NCBI GenBank assembly: GCA_017631885.1
Contig: JAGBSH010000005.1
Location: 121,670-185,669, forward strand
Source: Fibrobacteraceae bacterium
GTDB lineage: Bacteria; Fibrobacterota; Fibrobacteria; Fibrobacterales; Fibrobacteraceae
Direction: 5' to 3'
DNA length: 64,000 nucleotides
The first letter of the stretch is position 1. Each line of letters begins with the position of its first letter. Positions 26,268 to 35,249 of this stretch are shown here, piece by piece. Position numbers and translations under genes: made by a program. Below the pieces are notes generated by a model. That model made no database searches and was not told the origin of the DNA. It saw only the letters and a program-made list of their open reading frames with translations.

Positions 26268-26821
26268 GGTAAAATAGCTCCCATACGAATGGCTAAATCT
26301 CGCATAGCATCTTTAGTTTTTTTTGACTTCTTTTTTTGGGGTAACATAGATAAAAGAGGCGGCGGTGACGCATGCGTCCAAGCAATAGCTAAAGCATCTG
26401 AAGCATCTAAAGGGCCTTCTATTACAGACAAATTAAGCAAAGCTTTTAACATAAAAGCAACTTGTTCTTTTGATGCCGCTCCATTACCAGCAACAGCCAT
26501 TTTTACAGAACGAGGACTGTATTCAGCAAAACTTAATCCATAACGAGAACAAGTTACAAGAACCGCTCCACGCACTTGACCAAGCATTAAAGCACTTTTA
26601 GGATTCTTTGCAAAAAATACGCCTTCCATACTTAAAACATCTGGATGATACTTATCCAAAATCTTTTCAAGTTCGGTTACAATGTGTAATAATCGCTTGT
26701 CTGCACTATCAGAACGTTTACAGAGAATAGCTCCATAATCTAACACCTTGACTGATGTTGTTTTTTCTAAAACCGCAAATCCTGTTGTATAAGAACCGGG
26801 ATCTATTCCAAGAACAATCAT
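26264..26821 (-). CDS. ruvC: Holliday junction resolvase RuvC
   Basis: RuvC cuts four-way DNA junctions during recombination together with RuvAB. The acidic catalytic residues are all present: Asp7 (GIDPGS), Glu66 (MEGVFF), Asp139 and Asp142 (LDASDALAIAWTH). Using the ATG at 26821, preceded by GAAGG, gives 185 residues, close to the usual 170-190; the open frame to 26893 lacks a site. ruvA and ruvB are not adjacent. It is translationally coupled to the VanY-like peptidase gene. Confidence 0.93.
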   Translation of the reverse strand: MIVLGIDPGSYTTGFAVLEKTTSVKVLDYGAILCKRSDSADKRLLHIVTELEKILDKYHPDVLSMEGVFFAKNPKSALMLGQVRGAVLVTCSRYGLSFAEYSPRSVKMAVAGNGAASKEQVAFMLKALLNLSVIEGPLDASDALAIAWTHASPPPLLSMLPQKKKSKKTKDAMRDLAIRMGAILP

Positions 26822-26991
26822 AAAAACCTTCAGACAAAAATCTGATACGATAATTTGATTTATTTTCACCAAACTCTCTTTTAAAATTAACAAAAAACTC
26901 TGAATTTTCGCACATTATTAAAAAAGAAGAAACCGCTTTTAAAGAGAATTATTAGATTTAAAAAAACGTGTCTTGTACACGAGAGGATTTT

Positions 26992-28854
26992 ATGGATTCT
27001 GAACACACTCCTTTTTCGCATAAAAAGACCCACCCTCGTCAATTGGGTATAGCTTTAGATCGTTGGGGACGTAATCTCGTCACTTGTTGCCCGTTTCATG
27101 CCCCAGAAGAATCATCTTTATTTTTTTATGATGCTTTAGGTTATTGGCGTTATCGTTGCTTGCAATGTGGTAACGAAGGCGACTTGATGGAATTTATTAT
27201 CCGCAGTCGTTTTAATGGTTTAGATGAAGCATCGGCTAAAGAAGAAGCCGCAGAATTTTTCGGTTCTAGTAGTGCAAATGCCGAAGACAAAGAATTACAA
27301 AAGTGGAAACAACTTGGCGGAGAAAAAGTCAAAATTCTAGAAGCATTTGTTTCTTATTGTTATTGGGCAGCTGCTAAAAGTGAAACAACTGCTGAATTCC
27401 TTGAATCAAGAGGTTGGACCGTTGGTCAAGCTCAACTTTATGGTATTGGCTATTATAGCGGAGATCCAGAACCTTTCTATAGCTATTGCATGTTGCAAGG
27501 TATAGAACGCCATCAAGTAACGTTCTATTTAGACAATCTTGAACTTTCTAGAGAACCTCGTTTAACCATACCTGCTCGTAATGCCAAAGGAGTAATCCAT
27601 TCAGTATATGGGAGAACTTTAGACGATTCTCCAAATCCATATATGTCCTTTGCTTCTGGCCCTGCAACGATTCCATTCAATATCCAATCGGACATTGAAC
27701 GCCCAATTATCGTTGAAGGCTTTTTTGACGCTTTGACTGCTGACCTTGCTGGCATTCCTGGTGTATGTTCAATACTTTACCAAGAACTAGCAGAAAGCCA
27801 TCTTTATAAGTTAAAAGCTTGTGGTGCCGAATCAGTAACACTGCTTTTACGTCGAGAAGACAACCGCAGAGCACAAGAATTCCGAGTCCAACGCTATCTC
27901 AAAATGGCTGAAAATCTTGGCCTTAGAATGAAATCAATCGTTTTACCTAGAAATGAAACGGTTGATAAAATCATTCGCAAAAACGATGCCGATCAATTGT
28001 TAGAACTCATTCGTCGCACCGAAGAAGACACTGTTCATTCGCATCGTCGTTCTATGTTGTTACAAGATATCAAAGAAAACTTTGATACCGCTATGAATTG
28101 TCCTTCAAATGAAAGTGTTGGTTACGCTCTTCATTCGTTCCCAAAACTTACAGAGACTCTTGATGGTATTCAATCAGGGTGTTACTTTGTGTCATCGCAA
28201 CCTTACGCTTACAAGTCTCAACTTTTAAGTAGTTTTGCTTTAGACTTTTTAGAAAACAATCCAAATTTAAAACTTATCTACATTGCTCTTGAAACTCCTC
28301 GTAGACAAGTGTTTGATCGATTGGTGGCTATGAAAACAGGACTTTCTGTTCTTGAAACTCGTAAGCAAAACGAATCCGATGAAATTAACCAAGCTATCTT
28401 AAAAGCAACAAAAGAACTTATTGCCGATGTTAAAAACAATCGTTTTGAAATTTGGGAAGATGACCCGACATTTGACAATCAGGAATTGCTGACTATTTTA
28501 AAAGACGAACAAAAGAGTAACGCTAATTTACTTGTTATTTTAGATGGCATAGACCATTTAAAAATTTCTGACCATAAAGATATTACTGACATCCATGAAA
28601 GACGTGCATCTGCAATGCTTGACCTTTACAAGGCTTTGGATATTCCAATATTCCTTGGTGGCGATTTGCTTGAGCAAGATGGTAATCTCGTTGGTCCAAG
28701 ACCATACTTAAGAGACGCTGATGCAATTTACTGGTTAGAAGCAAAAGGCGGAAACATTTTCTTGACTGTTAATTCCAAACGCCTTGGCAAAAACCATGTT
28801 TTTGAAGGGAGTTTAATTGCTGACCCTAACTCTTCAAGGATAAAAGAAGAATAA
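26992..28854 (+). CDS. Degenerate primase-helicase-like protein (CHC2 zinc finger, TOPRIM, DnaB-type fold)
   Basis: The 620-residue protein follows the layout of DnaG/Twinkle-type primase-helicases. Near the N-terminus is a CHC2 zinc ribbon (CCPFH ... YRCLQCGNEGDLMEFI). A TOPRIM segment IIVEGFFDALTADLAGIPGV lies near residue 240. The DnaB-like RecA fold at about 375-600 includes LIYIALETPRRQVFDRL and LVILDGIDHLKI. Two active-site changes stand out: TOPRIM DGD is replaced by RRE in LLLRREDNRR, and Walker A is SSQPYAYKSQ, lacking the usual glycines. GAGAGG before 26992 sets the start. It overlaps the glycosyltransferase gene by one base. Likely a binding or regulatory relative rather than an active primase. 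Confidence 0.65.
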   Translation: MDSEHTPFSHKKTHPRQLGIALDRWGRNLVTCCPFHAPEESSLFFYDALGYWRYRCLQCGNEGDLMEFIIRSRFNGLDEASAKEEAAEFFGSSSANAEDKELQKWKQLGGEKVKILEAFVSYCYWAAAKSETTAEFLESRGWTVGQAQLYGIGYYSGDPEPFYSYCMLQGIERHQVTFYLDNLELSREPRLTIPARNAKGVIHSVYGRTLDDSPNPYMSFASGPATIPFNIQSDIERPIIVEGFFDALTADLAGIPGVCSILYQELAESHLYKLKACGAESVTLLLRREDNRRAQEFRVQRYLKMAENLGLRMKSIVLPRNETVDKIIRKNDADQLLELIRRTEEDTVHSHRRSMLLQDIKENFDTAMNCPSNESVGYALHSFPKLTETLDGIQSGCYFVSSQPYAYKSQLLSSFALDFLENNPNLKLIYIALETPRRQVFDRLVAMKTGLSVLETRKQNESDEINQAILKATKELIADVKNNRFEIWEDDPTFDNQELLTILKDEQKSNANLLVILDGIDHLKISDHKDITDIHERRASAMLDLYKALDIPIFLGGDLLEQDGNLVGPRPYLRDADAIYWLEAKGGNIFLTVNSKRLGKNHVFEGSLIADPNSSRIKEE

Positions 28855-30041
28855 TGTCTCTTACTATTGTGGATTTTAATAATTTTTGGAGCCCTTCTGG
28901 CGGCGGGGTTCGGCGTTATCATTTAGAAAAAATGAACTTTTATCGTTACGAAACAGATGCTGTTTATGTTTTCGTGATGCCTGATTCCAAAACTTATACA
29001 GAACAATTAACCGATTCTTTAATTATAGAACACGTTAAAGCGTTTAAGTTCCCTGGTAAATGGGAATACCGTATGATTTGGAAATCTTCTCAAATCGCCC
29101 CTATTTTAAAGAGACACAAGCCGGATATCATTGAAGTCGGCTCCCCCTATATTCTCCCAACTGTCGTTAGGAAAAATGCAAAAAAAATTGTGCCTCGTGC
29201 AAAACTTCTAGGGTTTTGGCATGCAGATTTTCCAATTACCTATGTAGAACGCCCTATTGCTGAAAAATTCGGAAAAAATTTAGGCAAACTAGCTAGTCAA
29301 GTTGCTTTTGCCTACGCTCGCTATGAATTTAAAGGATTTACTGGGATTCAAGTTTCAGCCGAAGAAACGAGACTTCGTTTAAAAAGAAAAGGTTTGCCTG
29401 CACACCACCAAGTGCCACTCGGTTGTGATATATCCATGTTCTCGCCGACAAAACGCGATGAAAAATTAGTAACGCTCTTAAAGCAAGGTGACAAAGATCG
29501 TCCCATAATATTCTTCCCTCATCGTTTTTGTAAAGAAAAAGGTCTTGATTTAGTTTTAGACGCTTACCCATTACTAGAAAAAAAATTAGGCAAAGCTCCC
29601 GCTTTGGTTTTGGCAGGCACTGGACCTTTATTGCCAGACGCTTTACTTGCTGCAAAAAAACACCCTAATATTCGCTATGTTGGTTTTATTTCATCAATTG
29701 AAGAAATGGCCCGCTATTATGCAAGCGCTGATATTGGTTTAGCACTTTCTGGCTGGGAAACTTTTGGACTTTCCATTTTAGAAAGTATGGCTTCAGGTAA
29801 TGCACAAGTAGCAGCTAATACTGGAGCAGCTGCCGAACATGTTCGAAATTCTTCTGCGGGTTGTTTATTGAAAAAAAGGACTCCAGAAGAATTAGCTGAT
29901 AAAATAGTTCTTCTTTTATCTCTTTTAGACTCAAATTTGAAAGACTCAGCAAGGCACTATGCAGAACGCTTTAGTTGGAAAGTTTGCTTTGAACGCCAAC
30001 TAGCTATTTACAGAGAACTTGCTTTAACCCCAAACTATTAA
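28854..30041 (+). CDS. Family 4 glycosyltransferase
   Basis: The 395-residue GT-B enzyme transfers a sugar from a nucleotide donor. The N-terminal domain begins VDFNNFWSPSGGGVRRYHLE with the glycine-rich acceptor loop. The C-terminal donor domain has PHRFCKEKGLDLVLDAYP and the E-x7-E motif in GWETFGLSILESMASG near residue 305. Cytoplasmic or membrane-associated. Translation is coupled by TAATG to the primase-like gene upstream, an odd pairing. Acceptor and product cannot be inferred; cell-surface glycan synthesis is most likely. Confidence 0.88.
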   Translation: MSLTIVDFNNFWSPSGGGVRRYHLEKMNFYRYETDAVYVFVMPDSKTYTEQLTDSLIIEHVKAFKFPGKWEYRMIWKSSQIAPILKRHKPDIIEVGSPYILPTVVRKNAKKIVPRAKLLGFWHADFPITYVERPIAEKFGKNLGKLASQVAFAYARYEFKGFTGIQVSAEETRLRLKRKGLPAHHQVPLGCDISMFSPTKRDEKLVTLLKQGDKDRPIIFFPHRFCKEKGLDLVLDAYPLLEKKLGKAPALVLAGTGPLLPDALLAAKKHPNIRYVGFISSIEEMARYYASADIGLALSGWETFGLSILESMASGNAQVAANTGAAAEHVRNSSAGCLLKKRTPEELADKIVLLLSLLDSNLKDSARHYAERFSWKVCFERQLAIYRELALTPNY

Positions 30042-30050
30042 GAGGTTTTT

Positions 30051-30353
30051 ATGATTCGTCATCTCGTTTTTTGGAAATTAAAAGAAACAGCCAATAATGC
30101 TTCTAAACAAGAAAATGCAGAAAAACTTATTGAAATGTTTCAATCACTCAAAGACAAAATTCCCGAATTAATTGAAATAGAATCAGGCCTTAACTTTAAT
30201 GATTCGCCTGCTGCTTGGGATTTTGCATTGAACACTGTTTTTTATACAAAAGAAGAACTTGACATCTATCAAGCACATCCGGAACACCAAAAAATTGTTG
30301 CTTTTGTTAAAACCATCGTTGAAGACCGTTGTGTTGTGGATTACGAATTTTAA
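30051..30353 (+). CDS. Dabb-family (stress-responsive alpha/beta barrel) protein
   Basis: The 100-residue protein matches the dimeric A/B barrel (Dabb) family: MIRHLVFWKLKE at the start, a helix with EKLIEMFQSLKDKIP, FNDSPAAWDFALNTVFYTKE, and the closing YQAHPEHQKIVAFVK. AGAGG precedes the ATG nine bases after the glycosyltransferase. Members form dimeric barrels and include a few cyclases, but most have no assigned function. Last gene of this run; a hairpin follows. Confidence 0.88.
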   Translation: MIRHLVFWKLKETANNASKQENAEKLIEMFQSLKDKIPELIEIESGLNFNDSPAAWDFALNTVFYTKEELDIYQAHPEHQKIVAFVKTIVEDRCVVDYEF

Positions 30354-30383
30354 AAAATGCCACAGGATTTTCTTTTATTTGAG

Positions 30384-30419
30384 AAAGTGTCTCTTTCTTA
30401 AGAGAAACTGACACTTTTT
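30384..30419 (+). terminator. Terminator-like hairpin after the Dabb gene
   Basis: An 8-bp outer stem AAAGTGTC / GACACTTT encloses an 18-base interior that can pair further (TCTT / AAGA) and is followed by TTTC. Imperfect, but well placed 30 bases after the stop. Confidence 0.6.
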
Positions 30420-30548
30420 CAACAAGATTTTCCATAGTTTTAGATAGTTTATTCACGCTTATTTTTAGGGATTTTTTTCACCAAAAAAAACATGATTTTT
30501 TAATAAATTTTTCGTTTTCTTACTGTAAAAAATCTATCTTTAGTTTAT

Positions 30549-31031
30549 ATGGTAAAACTTACTCAAAGTTCCTGGTTTGAATACTCCAAAAAACGTGTTT
30601 TGGAATGGATGGGAGTCGCTCCACTTTCTTTAGAAACCAGAGAAAACGCCATTCTCTATTATTATTTCCCTGAAGGTTTTGCTCGTTCCGCTCCTGTGCG
30701 TTATGCTTTATTTTATGGTGTTCAACGTTTACAGTGGACAGGTATAGTTTCTTCTGCAACAGAAGATTCTTTTACTGTTAGATTAGACCAAGGGCCGTTC
30801 CGTGGGTTCACTGCCATTCATTCATTTATTCAAGATGGAGCATTAACACTTTGTGATGATTCTTTTGAATTCCAGGGTGAATCTAGTGAACTAACCTCCA
30901 TTTTAGAAAAGGCTTCTGTTCTCTATGTATTAAATTCTAGAGAAAAAGCTCTTGATATTCTTTTGCAAGTGCAAAAAGAAAAGAAAACTGGAACTTTTGC
31001 CGCGATTCAAGCCCCCATATCAGCTGGCTAA
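30549..31031 (+). CDS. Hypothetical protein upstream of UbiD
   Basis: The 160-residue soluble protein begins MVKLTQSSWFEYSKKRVLEW. I recognise no family with confidence. The order (ARSAPVRYALFYGVQRLQWT, strand-rich TGIVSSATEDSFTVRLDQ, FRGFTAIHSFIQDG, and a C-terminal helix) loosely suggests a beta-barrel or helix-grip fold. It lies nine bases before the UbiD-like decarboxylase and is probably co-transcribed, so it could serve the same pathway. Confidence 0.6.
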   Translation: MVKLTQSSWFEYSKKRVLEWMGVAPLSLETRENAILYYYFPEGFARSAPVRYALFYGVQRLQWTGIVSSATEDSFTVRLDQGPFRGFTAIHSFIQDGALTLCDDSFEFQGESSELTSILEKASVLYVLNSREKALDILLQVQKEKKTGTFAAIQAPISAG

Positions 31032-31040
31032 AAAATCAAC

Positions 31041-32852
31041 ATGCGTTATCGTTCTTTAGAAGACGCTCTTCTAGATTTAGAACATGCCGGTATGCTTTCT
31101 CGGGTAAAAACCGAAGTGGACCCTTTTTTAGAAATGTCCGCTATTGCAAAAGAAAATTTTGAAGCTAATGGGCCAGCTCTTTTATTTGAAAAAGTTAAAG
31201 GTTCTCCATTTAGAGCAGTGTCTAATATTTTTGGTACAAGAGAACGTGCTAATTTTTTATTCCGACACACTTTAAAAGAAATTAAAACTGCTATTTCATT
31301 TAAAGCGTCTCCTAAAGATTTTTTTAAACACCCCAAAGACTTTTTTAATTTGCCATTTGCCGGCATTAATGCTTTACCCAGACGTTCTTTTTCTAAAAAT
31401 GTTTTAAAGCATACTTGTCAATTATCTGATTTACCCCAGATTCATTCTTGGCCAGAAGATGGTGGAGCTTTTTTAACTTTACCACAAGTTTGTTCTTTGC
31501 CTATTGATTCCAAAGATATTTTTAAATCTAATCTCGGAATGTATCGCATTCAAATTTCCGGCAACCAATATGTACCAAACCAGGAATGTGGTTTACATTA
31601 CCAAATTAACCGCGGTATTGCTGCACACCATCAAAAAGCCTTACAAAAAGGCAAATCTCTTAAAGTTAGCGTTTTTATAGGTGGTCCGCCAGCCCATTCT
31701 CTAGCAGCAGCAATGCCTATGCCTCACAATATTCCAGAAATGGTGTTTGCTGGTATTTTAGCAGGGAGAGGTTTTAGGTATTGCATTCAAGATGGTTGGG
31801 TCATTTCTACTGATGCTGACTTTTGCATTTTAGGAGAAATTAGTCCAGACTTAAAACCAGAAGGTCCCTTTGGCGATCATATTGGATATTATTCGGCTAA
31901 ACACCTTTTTCCTTATATGAAAGTGCACAAAGTTTATCACAAGCCTAACGCAATTTTTCCTTTTACCGTTGTGCACAGGCCACCAGCCGAAGATTCTATT
32001 TTTGGAGAACTTATTCATGAATTAGTTGCCCCAATGGTTCCTGTTTCTATTGATGGGCTTTATGAAATGAATGCCGTTGACGCTGCTGGAGTCCACCCTC
32101 TTTTACTAGCCATTGGAAAAGAACGGTTTGTCCCTTATGCCTCTCGTGAGCCTATGGAGTTGCATAAAATTGCCAATGCGCTTCTTGGTTTTAACCAAGC
32201 GGCTTTAGCTAAGTACTTGTGGATTGCGGCTAAAGAAGATTCTAATTCTCTTTCTGTTCAGAATGTTCCTGATTTTTTTGCTCACATGCTTTCGCGTTTG
32301 CATTTTGAAAGAGATTTGCATTTCCAGACAGCTACAACAATGGATACTTTAGATTACTCTGGCGGAAAGTTTAACCACGGTTCTAAATTGGTGCTAAGTG
32401 CGGCTGGAGAACCATGCCGCACACTCGGCAAAAATTTTGCCGAGATTGCCGCGGATTTAAAACTCCCTGAAGGCTTCTCTGATCCGCGGCAAGTAGCCCC
32501 CGGGATTCTTGCAATAAAAACATCTAATGAAGCTGACCCTAAAATTTTAGCAAAAGCTCTTGAAACTTTTCAAGGAAAAGAAAACTACCCTTGGATAACA
32601 CTTACTGAAAATTCTGAATTTTGTGCCGCGTCTTTTGAAAACTGGCTTTGGGTCACTTTTACTCGTTCAGACCCAGCAAAAGATATTTATGGTGTAAATG
32701 AAACCATTGTTGAAAAACATTGGCAATGCAAATCTCCTCTTATTGTTGATGCCCGACTAAAACCCTACCACCAGAAACCTTTAACTTATCCAGAAACCAT
32801 TCTTTCAAAAGCAAAACAAATCTTAGAACAAGAGCAAGTTTTAAAATGCTAA
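31041..32852 (+). CDS. ubiD: UbiD-family prenylated-FMN-dependent decarboxylase
   Basis: The 603-residue protein fits the UbiD family, which removes carboxyl groups from aromatic or unsaturated acids using prenylated FMN made by UbiX. Family landmarks: SLEDALLDLEHAGMLSRV at the start, AVSNIFGTRER, GMYRIQISG, EISPDLKPEGPFGDHIGYYS near residue 275 and VHRPPAEDS near 312. In an organism of this type the likely role is menaquinone synthesis, an inference. No ubiX is adjacent. Its stop overlaps the start of a secreted metalloprotease gene by seven bases. Confidence 0.88.
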   Translation: MRYRSLEDALLDLEHAGMLSRVKTEVDPFLEMSAIAKENFEANGPALLFEKVKGSPFRAVSNIFGTRERANFLFRHTLKEIKTAISFKASPKDFFKHPKDFFNLPFAGINALPRRSFSKNVLKHTCQLSDLPQIHSWPEDGGAFLTLPQVCSLPIDSKDIFKSNLGMYRIQISGNQYVPNQECGLHYQINRGIAAHHQKALQKGKSLKVSVFIGGPPAHSLAAAMPMPHNIPEMVFAGILAGRGFRYCIQDGWVISTDADFCILGEISPDLKPEGPFGDHIGYYSAKHLFPYMKVHKVYHKPNAIFPFTVVHRPPAEDSIFGELIHELVAPMVPVSIDGLYEMNAVDAAGVHPLLLAIGKERFVPYASREPMELHKIANALLGFNQAALAKYLWIAAKEDSNSLSVQNVPDFFAHMLSRLHFERDLHFQTATTMDTLDYSGGKFNHGSKLVLSAAGEPCRTLGKNFAEIAADLKLPEGFSDPRQVAPGILAIKTSNEADPKILAKALETFQGKENYPWITLTENSEFCAASFENWLWVTFTRSDPAKDIYGVNETIVEKHWQCKSPLIVDARLKPYHQKPLTYPETILSKAKQILEQEQVLKC

Positions 32853-34441
32853 ATTCTCGCATAATACTTCTCATTTTTTTATTTTTCTTTGCTTTTTATG
32901 CTCATTCTAAAAAATGCGCCACCATTCAAATATTTCAAACACAAAAATTCCAAGTTCAAGCCCGCCAATTAGCTGAAACGTGTTCTCCTGACGATTACTA
33001 TGATTCCGTACAAATTAAAACCACACCACATTTTGCATTAATTTACACAACAAATGGGCCACACAGAGTTTCTGAAGTTTTCTTAGATTCACTTGAAAAA
33101 ACACTTGAAACGGCTTATAAAATTTTCACCAAAACTCATAAAACATTACCACCTTTAGGGGCAAAAGTTTCTTATCATTATAAAAAAGAAGTACCAAATA
33201 ATCTCTACCCCATTGAAATTCTAGAACTCGATTTACTACGCAATTTGCATTCATTAGTCGGAGAAAATAATTGTCAATATTGTATGGGAATTACAATACC
33301 AGATGAAACAGAACAAGGAACTTCTTCTATAATTATTGATAATGATTTTATGCACGCTTCATCAAATGCATCTAGCGAAAACTTCACCCAAAATGAAAAA
33401 TCTTGTGCTTATTTAAAATCTGATTTTCCTTTAAAAAATGAAACGTACAATTACACTTATAACGAAAAATTTGGTGCCGGCATTCGCGTCACCATTTATC
33501 ATGAACTTTATCATGCTATCCAATTACGCTATTTAGATCTTCATAAAAATCCAACTTATTGGTTTGAAGCTTCAGCAAGCGGTATTGAAGAGATTCTTGC
33601 TCCAGATATTGATGACTACATGTCTTTTGTTCCAACATTTTTTAAAATGCAGTGGCAATCTTTTGAAGCGTTTACAACCCCATATTCATTAGCACCATTT
33701 TTTCTGACAATTTATCAGAAATTCGGCCCCACTTTGGATACAAAAATTTGGGAAAGCTTTCAAAATTCTCCAAACCAACCTTTTGAAAAGCATTTTTATA
33801 ATGTCATTTCCCATAAAAATCTCTCGCCAGATTCCGTTTTTCATTCTTTAGCCACACAACTTTTCTTTAGCGGAAGTCGAGCTAAATCTTTTGAAGATTC
33901 TTCTATTTATAAAGATGCTCCTCTTTGGGAAACCCCTGTTATTTTTGACAATTCAAAAGAAATTTCTCTTAAAGGGAATCCTTTTTTTACCTACCGTAAA
34001 ACAACTGAATTTCCTGATATAAAAGGTTACATTTCTTATCTCTACAAAGACAAAAACGATTCTATTTTTTCAAAAATCCAAACTAATTCCTTTAAAGACT
34101 ATAGAGAACAATTTTGGAAATTACAAAATGCCGATTCTGTATTTTTAATTTATAGTCGTCTACAGCCAATTACACTTGATTCATCAAAAAATACCGTTGT
34201 AAAATTAAATGCTTACCCCAACCCTTATCGTGGAAAAACGCCTTTATGTTTTGAAGGTTTAAAAGAAAACTCCACATTAGAAATCAGAACAAGAAAAGGT
34301 TCTTTAGCTTTACAAAAAGAACACAATACTGATTTTTTATGTATTTCTCCAAATGAAATTAACGAAAAATTTGCTCCCGGACTTTATCTTTATCGTGATG
34401 GACAAAAAGGTAAAATGAAAAAACTCTTGATTATAAAATAA
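32846..34441 (+). CDS. Secreted zinc metalloprotease-like protein with C-terminal sorting-type domain
   Basis: The 531-residue protein has a signal peptide (IILLIFLFFFAFYAHS), a zinc motif HELYH (His219, Glu220, His223) followed by FEASASGIEE that may give the third ligand, and a C-terminal tail of about 75 residues beginning LNAYPNPYRGKTPLCFEGL and ending GLYLYRDGQKGKMKKLLIIK. The YPNP start and final Lys-rich strand resemble type IX secretion sorting domains. It resembles MXAN_6640-type putative metalloproteases. Probably released or surface-bound. Overlapping a cytoplasmic UbiD gene by seven bases is unusual. Confidence 0.72.
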   Translation: MLNSRIILLIFLFFFAFYAHSKKCATIQIFQTQKFQVQARQLAETCSPDDYYDSVQIKTTPHFALIYTTNGPHRVSEVFLDSLEKTLETAYKIFTKTHKTLPPLGAKVSYHYKKEVPNNLYPIEILELDLLRNLHSLVGENNCQYCMGITIPDETEQGTSSIIIDNDFMHASSNASSENFTQNEKSCAYLKSDFPLKNETYNYTYNEKFGAGIRVTIYHELYHAIQLRYLDLHKNPTYWFEASASGIEEILAPDIDDYMSFVPTFFKMQWQSFEAFTTPYSLAPFFLTIYQKFGPTLDTKIWESFQNSPNQPFEKHFYNVISHKNLSPDSVFHSLATQLFFSGSRAKSFEDSSIYKDAPLWETPVIFDNSKEISLKGNPFFTYRKTTEFPDIKGYISYLYKDKNDSIFSKIQTNSFKDYREQFWKLQNADSVFLIYSRLQPITLDSSKNTVVKLNAYPNPYRGKTPLCFEGLKENSTLEIRTRKGSLALQKEHNTDFLCISPNEINEKFAPGLYLYRDGQKGKMKKLLIIK

Positions 34442-34553
34442 CCTATCTTCTTTTTTTGTTACTTTATCAGCAATTTTTTCTTTATCTTGCACCTTAAAAA
34501 TCTTTTTACTAATTTAGCCGTTGTAGTGGTAAAATTCATGAAAGGTAATTTTT

Positions 34554-35234
34554 ATGGCAAATACAAATGCAATCATTCCTATAAAAGTTGATATCCGTGG
34601 TTTTATAAGAATACAAAAAAATGTCGCCAAAGCTTCCAAAATTTCATTACACCCTTATGCTGAAATTTTTGTAGACCAAGCCAATAAACGCATTGGCATA
34701 TCTCTTACCAAAAAACTTTCTCCGACGGCATTTAGAGTTCTCCCTAATCCTGCTTCTGACTTAATTTATTTAAAAGGTGCAATGAATCTTTTAGGATTAA
34801 CTGTTCAACCTGGTGCTTATGAATTAAAAAAAGAAAAAAATATGCTTATTTTTTCTTTAGAAAACAAATCGGTTACTAAAGCTAAATGGGAAATTTTTCC
34901 ATGCAGAAATTCAGCCGGAATGACAATGGTTTCTATTGATTCAAGAGGAACTCTTATTTTAAACAAAAAAACTTGTGACCTTTTAAAAACAAAGCAAAAT
35001 AATACATTCTCTGCTGATTATAATCCTAGATCCAAAACATTTACTTTAACTTTTGGAAAAAAGGGCTATCAAAACGTTCGTACCATCGCAAGCCATGCCA
35101 ATGCTTCTTTTATGGGAACACTTTCATCAAATGGGCTCTCTTTACCTAAAGAACATTTACGAACAACTTGCACAATTAACGAAAATGTTCTAACTTTTAG
35201 CGTAGCGGGTATAAATTCCAAAAAATCCAAATAA
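34554..35234 (+). CDS. Hypothetical protein with a two-fold internal repeat
   Basis: The 226-residue protein appears to be an internal duplication. Half one (about 8-105) begins VDIRGFIRIQKNVAKASKIS; half two (about 122-220) begins VSIDSRGTLILNKKTCDLL. Both share V-x-I/D-x-RG-x5-K, then beta strands ending in LIFSLE / LTFSVA. The RG-x-(I/L)-x-(I/L)-x-K pattern recalls AbrB/SpoVT swapped-hairpin DNA-binding proteins, but the match is faint. No signal peptide. AAGG precedes the ATG. A membrane protein gene follows by 15 bases. Function unknown. Confidence 0.6.
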   Translation: MANTNAIIPIKVDIRGFIRIQKNVAKASKISLHPYAEIFVDQANKRIGISLTKKLSPTAFRVLPNPASDLIYLKGAMNLLGLTVQPGAYELKKEKNMLIFSLENKSVTKAKWEIFPCRNSAGMTMVSIDSRGTLILNKKTCDLLKTKQNNTFSADYNPRSKTFTLTFGKKGYQNVRTIASHANASFMGTLSSNGLSLPKEHLRTTCTINENVLTFSVAGINSKKSK

Positions 35235-35249
35235 CGTTAGGAGTTGACT

